64,000 nucleotides of DNA, taken from Streptomyces europaeiscabiei. Lineage in GTDB: Bacteria > Actinomycetota > Actinomycetes > Streptomycetales > Streptomycetaceae. A program made the position numbers and the translations under genes. This document shows positions 62,952 to 64,000 of this stretch, piece after piece. The notes beneath the pieces were generated by a model, which did not search any database, was not told where the DNA came from, and saw nothing but the letters and a program-made list of their open reading frames with translations. How positions within the stretch are numbered: position 1 is the stretch's first letter; every line of letters begins with the position of its first letter. The stretch covers positions 10,110,001-10,174,000 of the forward strand of contig NZ_CP107841.1 in the NCBI RefSeq assembly GCF_036346855.1, given 5' to 3'.

Positions 62952-64000
62952 TCATTCCGGGTGCACCGGCTCTCGGAGCATCCGCTCCCGCAGCCGGACC
63001 GGGGAGGTGCCGTGCCAGCGGCGTACCGCGCGGCGCAACGCCCGATCGTCGGAGAAACCCGCCCGCCGGGCGATGTCGCGCAAGGTCAGTTCCGGGTGGA
63101 GCAACAGCTGTTCGACGCGTTCCCGGCGCACTCCCTCCACGAGCGCCTCGTACGTGGTGCCGCAGTCGGCCAGCCGACGGCGCAGCGTCCGCTCGCTCGT
63201 CGCGTGCCGTCGCGCCTGCTCGCCGAACGAAGGCACCACCGGGAGGCCCTGCGCGACGGAGACCTCCAGCACCTCCAGCAGGTCCTGCTGGTCACGGCGG
63301 GACACCATGTGCGTGTCGAGCATCTCCAGCGTCGACGCGTAGCTCACCGGATCCCGGCCGGGCATCCGGGTGCGGGCCCACGTGGGGTCGATGACCATGC
63401 GGTTGGCGGGGGCACCGAAGCGGACCGGACAGCGGAACAGGGCCTCGTACACGTCGAGTCGGCGCGGTGGCGGAAGGACGAACTCCACCGCCCTCGGCAT
63501 GAAGGCGGGGCCGACGGCCAGCCGGGACAGGGTGACCACCGAGGCGAACGCCTCCTCGATCAGGAAGCAGGCCACGCCCGGGTCCATCGCGGGATCGGGA
63601 AGATCGGCGCGCAGCACGAAGGCGTCGTCCTCCTGCCCCACACCGGCCGACCACACCACCATCGCACCGGACAGGTTCTGGTACTTCACCCCTGTCCTGA
63701 TGGCGTGCTGAAGCGTGTCGTCGGCCATGAGGGCGAAGCCGAGCAGACCCCACGCGGTGAGGTGCTGCGCCGCGCCGACCTTCAGACCCAGGCGCTCGTC
63801 CTTGGTGAGCTCCAGCGCACGCCGGATCACGGCGCTGCCCTGCCGGTAGGACACCCGCAGTGCGGCGGAGCGCATGACCGTCTCGTCGAGTCCCATCTGC
63901 TTCAGCAAGGGGCGCAGGTCGACGCCGCGCTCGTCGGCGACCGCGACCAGGTAGCGCAGGATGTTCGGCTGGATCGTCGCCGATGTGCTGCGGCTGGTCC
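62952..64000 (-). CDS. AraC-family regulator with arabinose_bd-type N-domain (5' end outside window)
   Basis: The frame is open from the window edge to the stop at 62952; about 349 residues visible. N-terminal sensor (IQPNILRYLVAVADERGVDL, MGLDETVMRSAALRVSYRQG, AQHLTAWGLLGFALMADDTL) is that of VirS/OruR regulators. The C-terminal AraC HTH pair reads ERTLRRRLADCGTTYEALVE and LTLRDIARRAGFSDDRALRR. Regulation of the convergent FMO-SDR-ALDH operon is likely by analogy with VirS-mymA, though here the regulator points towards the operon's 3' end. Confidence 0.9.
   Translation of the reverse strand, partial: TSRSTSATIQPNILRYLVAVADERGVDLRPLLKQMGLDETVMRSAALRVSYRQGSAVIRRALELTKDERLGLKVGAAQHLTAWGLLGFALMADDTLQHAIRTGVKYQNLSGAMVVWSAGVGQEDDAFVLRADLPDPAMDPGVACFLIEEAFASVVTLSRLAVGPAFMPRAVEFVLPPPRRLDVYEALFRCPVRFGAPANRMVIDPTWARTRMPGRDPVSYASTLEMLDTHMVSRRDQQDLLEVLEVSVAQGLPVVPSFGEQARRHATSERTLRRRLADCGTTYEALVEGVRRERVEQLLLHPELTLRDIARRAGFSDDRALRRAVRRWHGTSPVRLRERMLREPVHPE

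Overview
The window is strongly GC-rich, its coding frames carry G or C in most third codon positions, and its genes include snapalysin, DUF6003/DUF6411/DUF6153 small proteins, SpoIIE-type phosphatase and RsbW-like kinase modules, a large xylanolytic locus and GTG/TTG starts. Together these point to a Streptomyces chromosome, probably an arm or accessory region rather than the core: there is no rRNA, no tRNA was recognised, and there are many truncated genes.

Left part (1-7.6 kb): a divergent LysR regulator and a tightly coupled seven-gene operon (two fumarylacetoacetase-fold hydrolases, a cyclase/metal-dependent hydrolase, an FAD aromatic hydroxylase, an amidohydrolase-fold decarboxylase, an extradiol-type dioxygenase and an SDR) that reads as a meta-cleavage pathway for an aromatic acid. 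The substrate cannot be named from sequence. 7.6-12.2 kb: snapalysin and two secreted beta-rich proteins. 12.8-17.2 kb: a copper-type cluster (DUF4396, DUF5134, M56 peptidase, BlaI/CopY repressor, DUF305 lipoprotein, DUF6153) with a textbook CsoR-type operator.

Middle part (17.3-31 kb): MarR/dienelactone hydrolase, phosphatase and anti-sigma-kinase genes, CsbD, and a decayed stretch (about 23.2-28.3 kb) with remnants of an IS1182-type transposase, an endonuclease/exonuclease/phosphatase gene, a membrane gene, and STAS/SpoIIE pieces. 28.5-38.8 kb: cardiolipin synthase-like PLD, YceI/MarR, PPK2, YihY, an APC permease with a helical-repeat partner, DJ-1/PfpI. 39.2-41.7 kb is another scar zone, where 5'-truncated FtsX and sugar-ABC permease genes abut and MreB-like and Rv1733c-like pieces are joined.

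Right part (41.7-64 kb): two tandem DksA/TraR zinc-finger proteins, a NarL-type two-component system, a fused SecDF, an epoxide-hydrolase-fold protein lacking two catalytic residues beside a WYL regulator, an arabinoxylan locus (GH10-GH62 fusion, GH43, and an esterase whose CBM2 is cut off by an in-frame amber codon), a PAS-GAF-PP2C-ATPase phosphatase, and an FMO-SDR-ALDH operon convergent with a VirS-like AraC regulator that runs off the window.

All functional calls come from motif and family recognition by eye; no database search was run.
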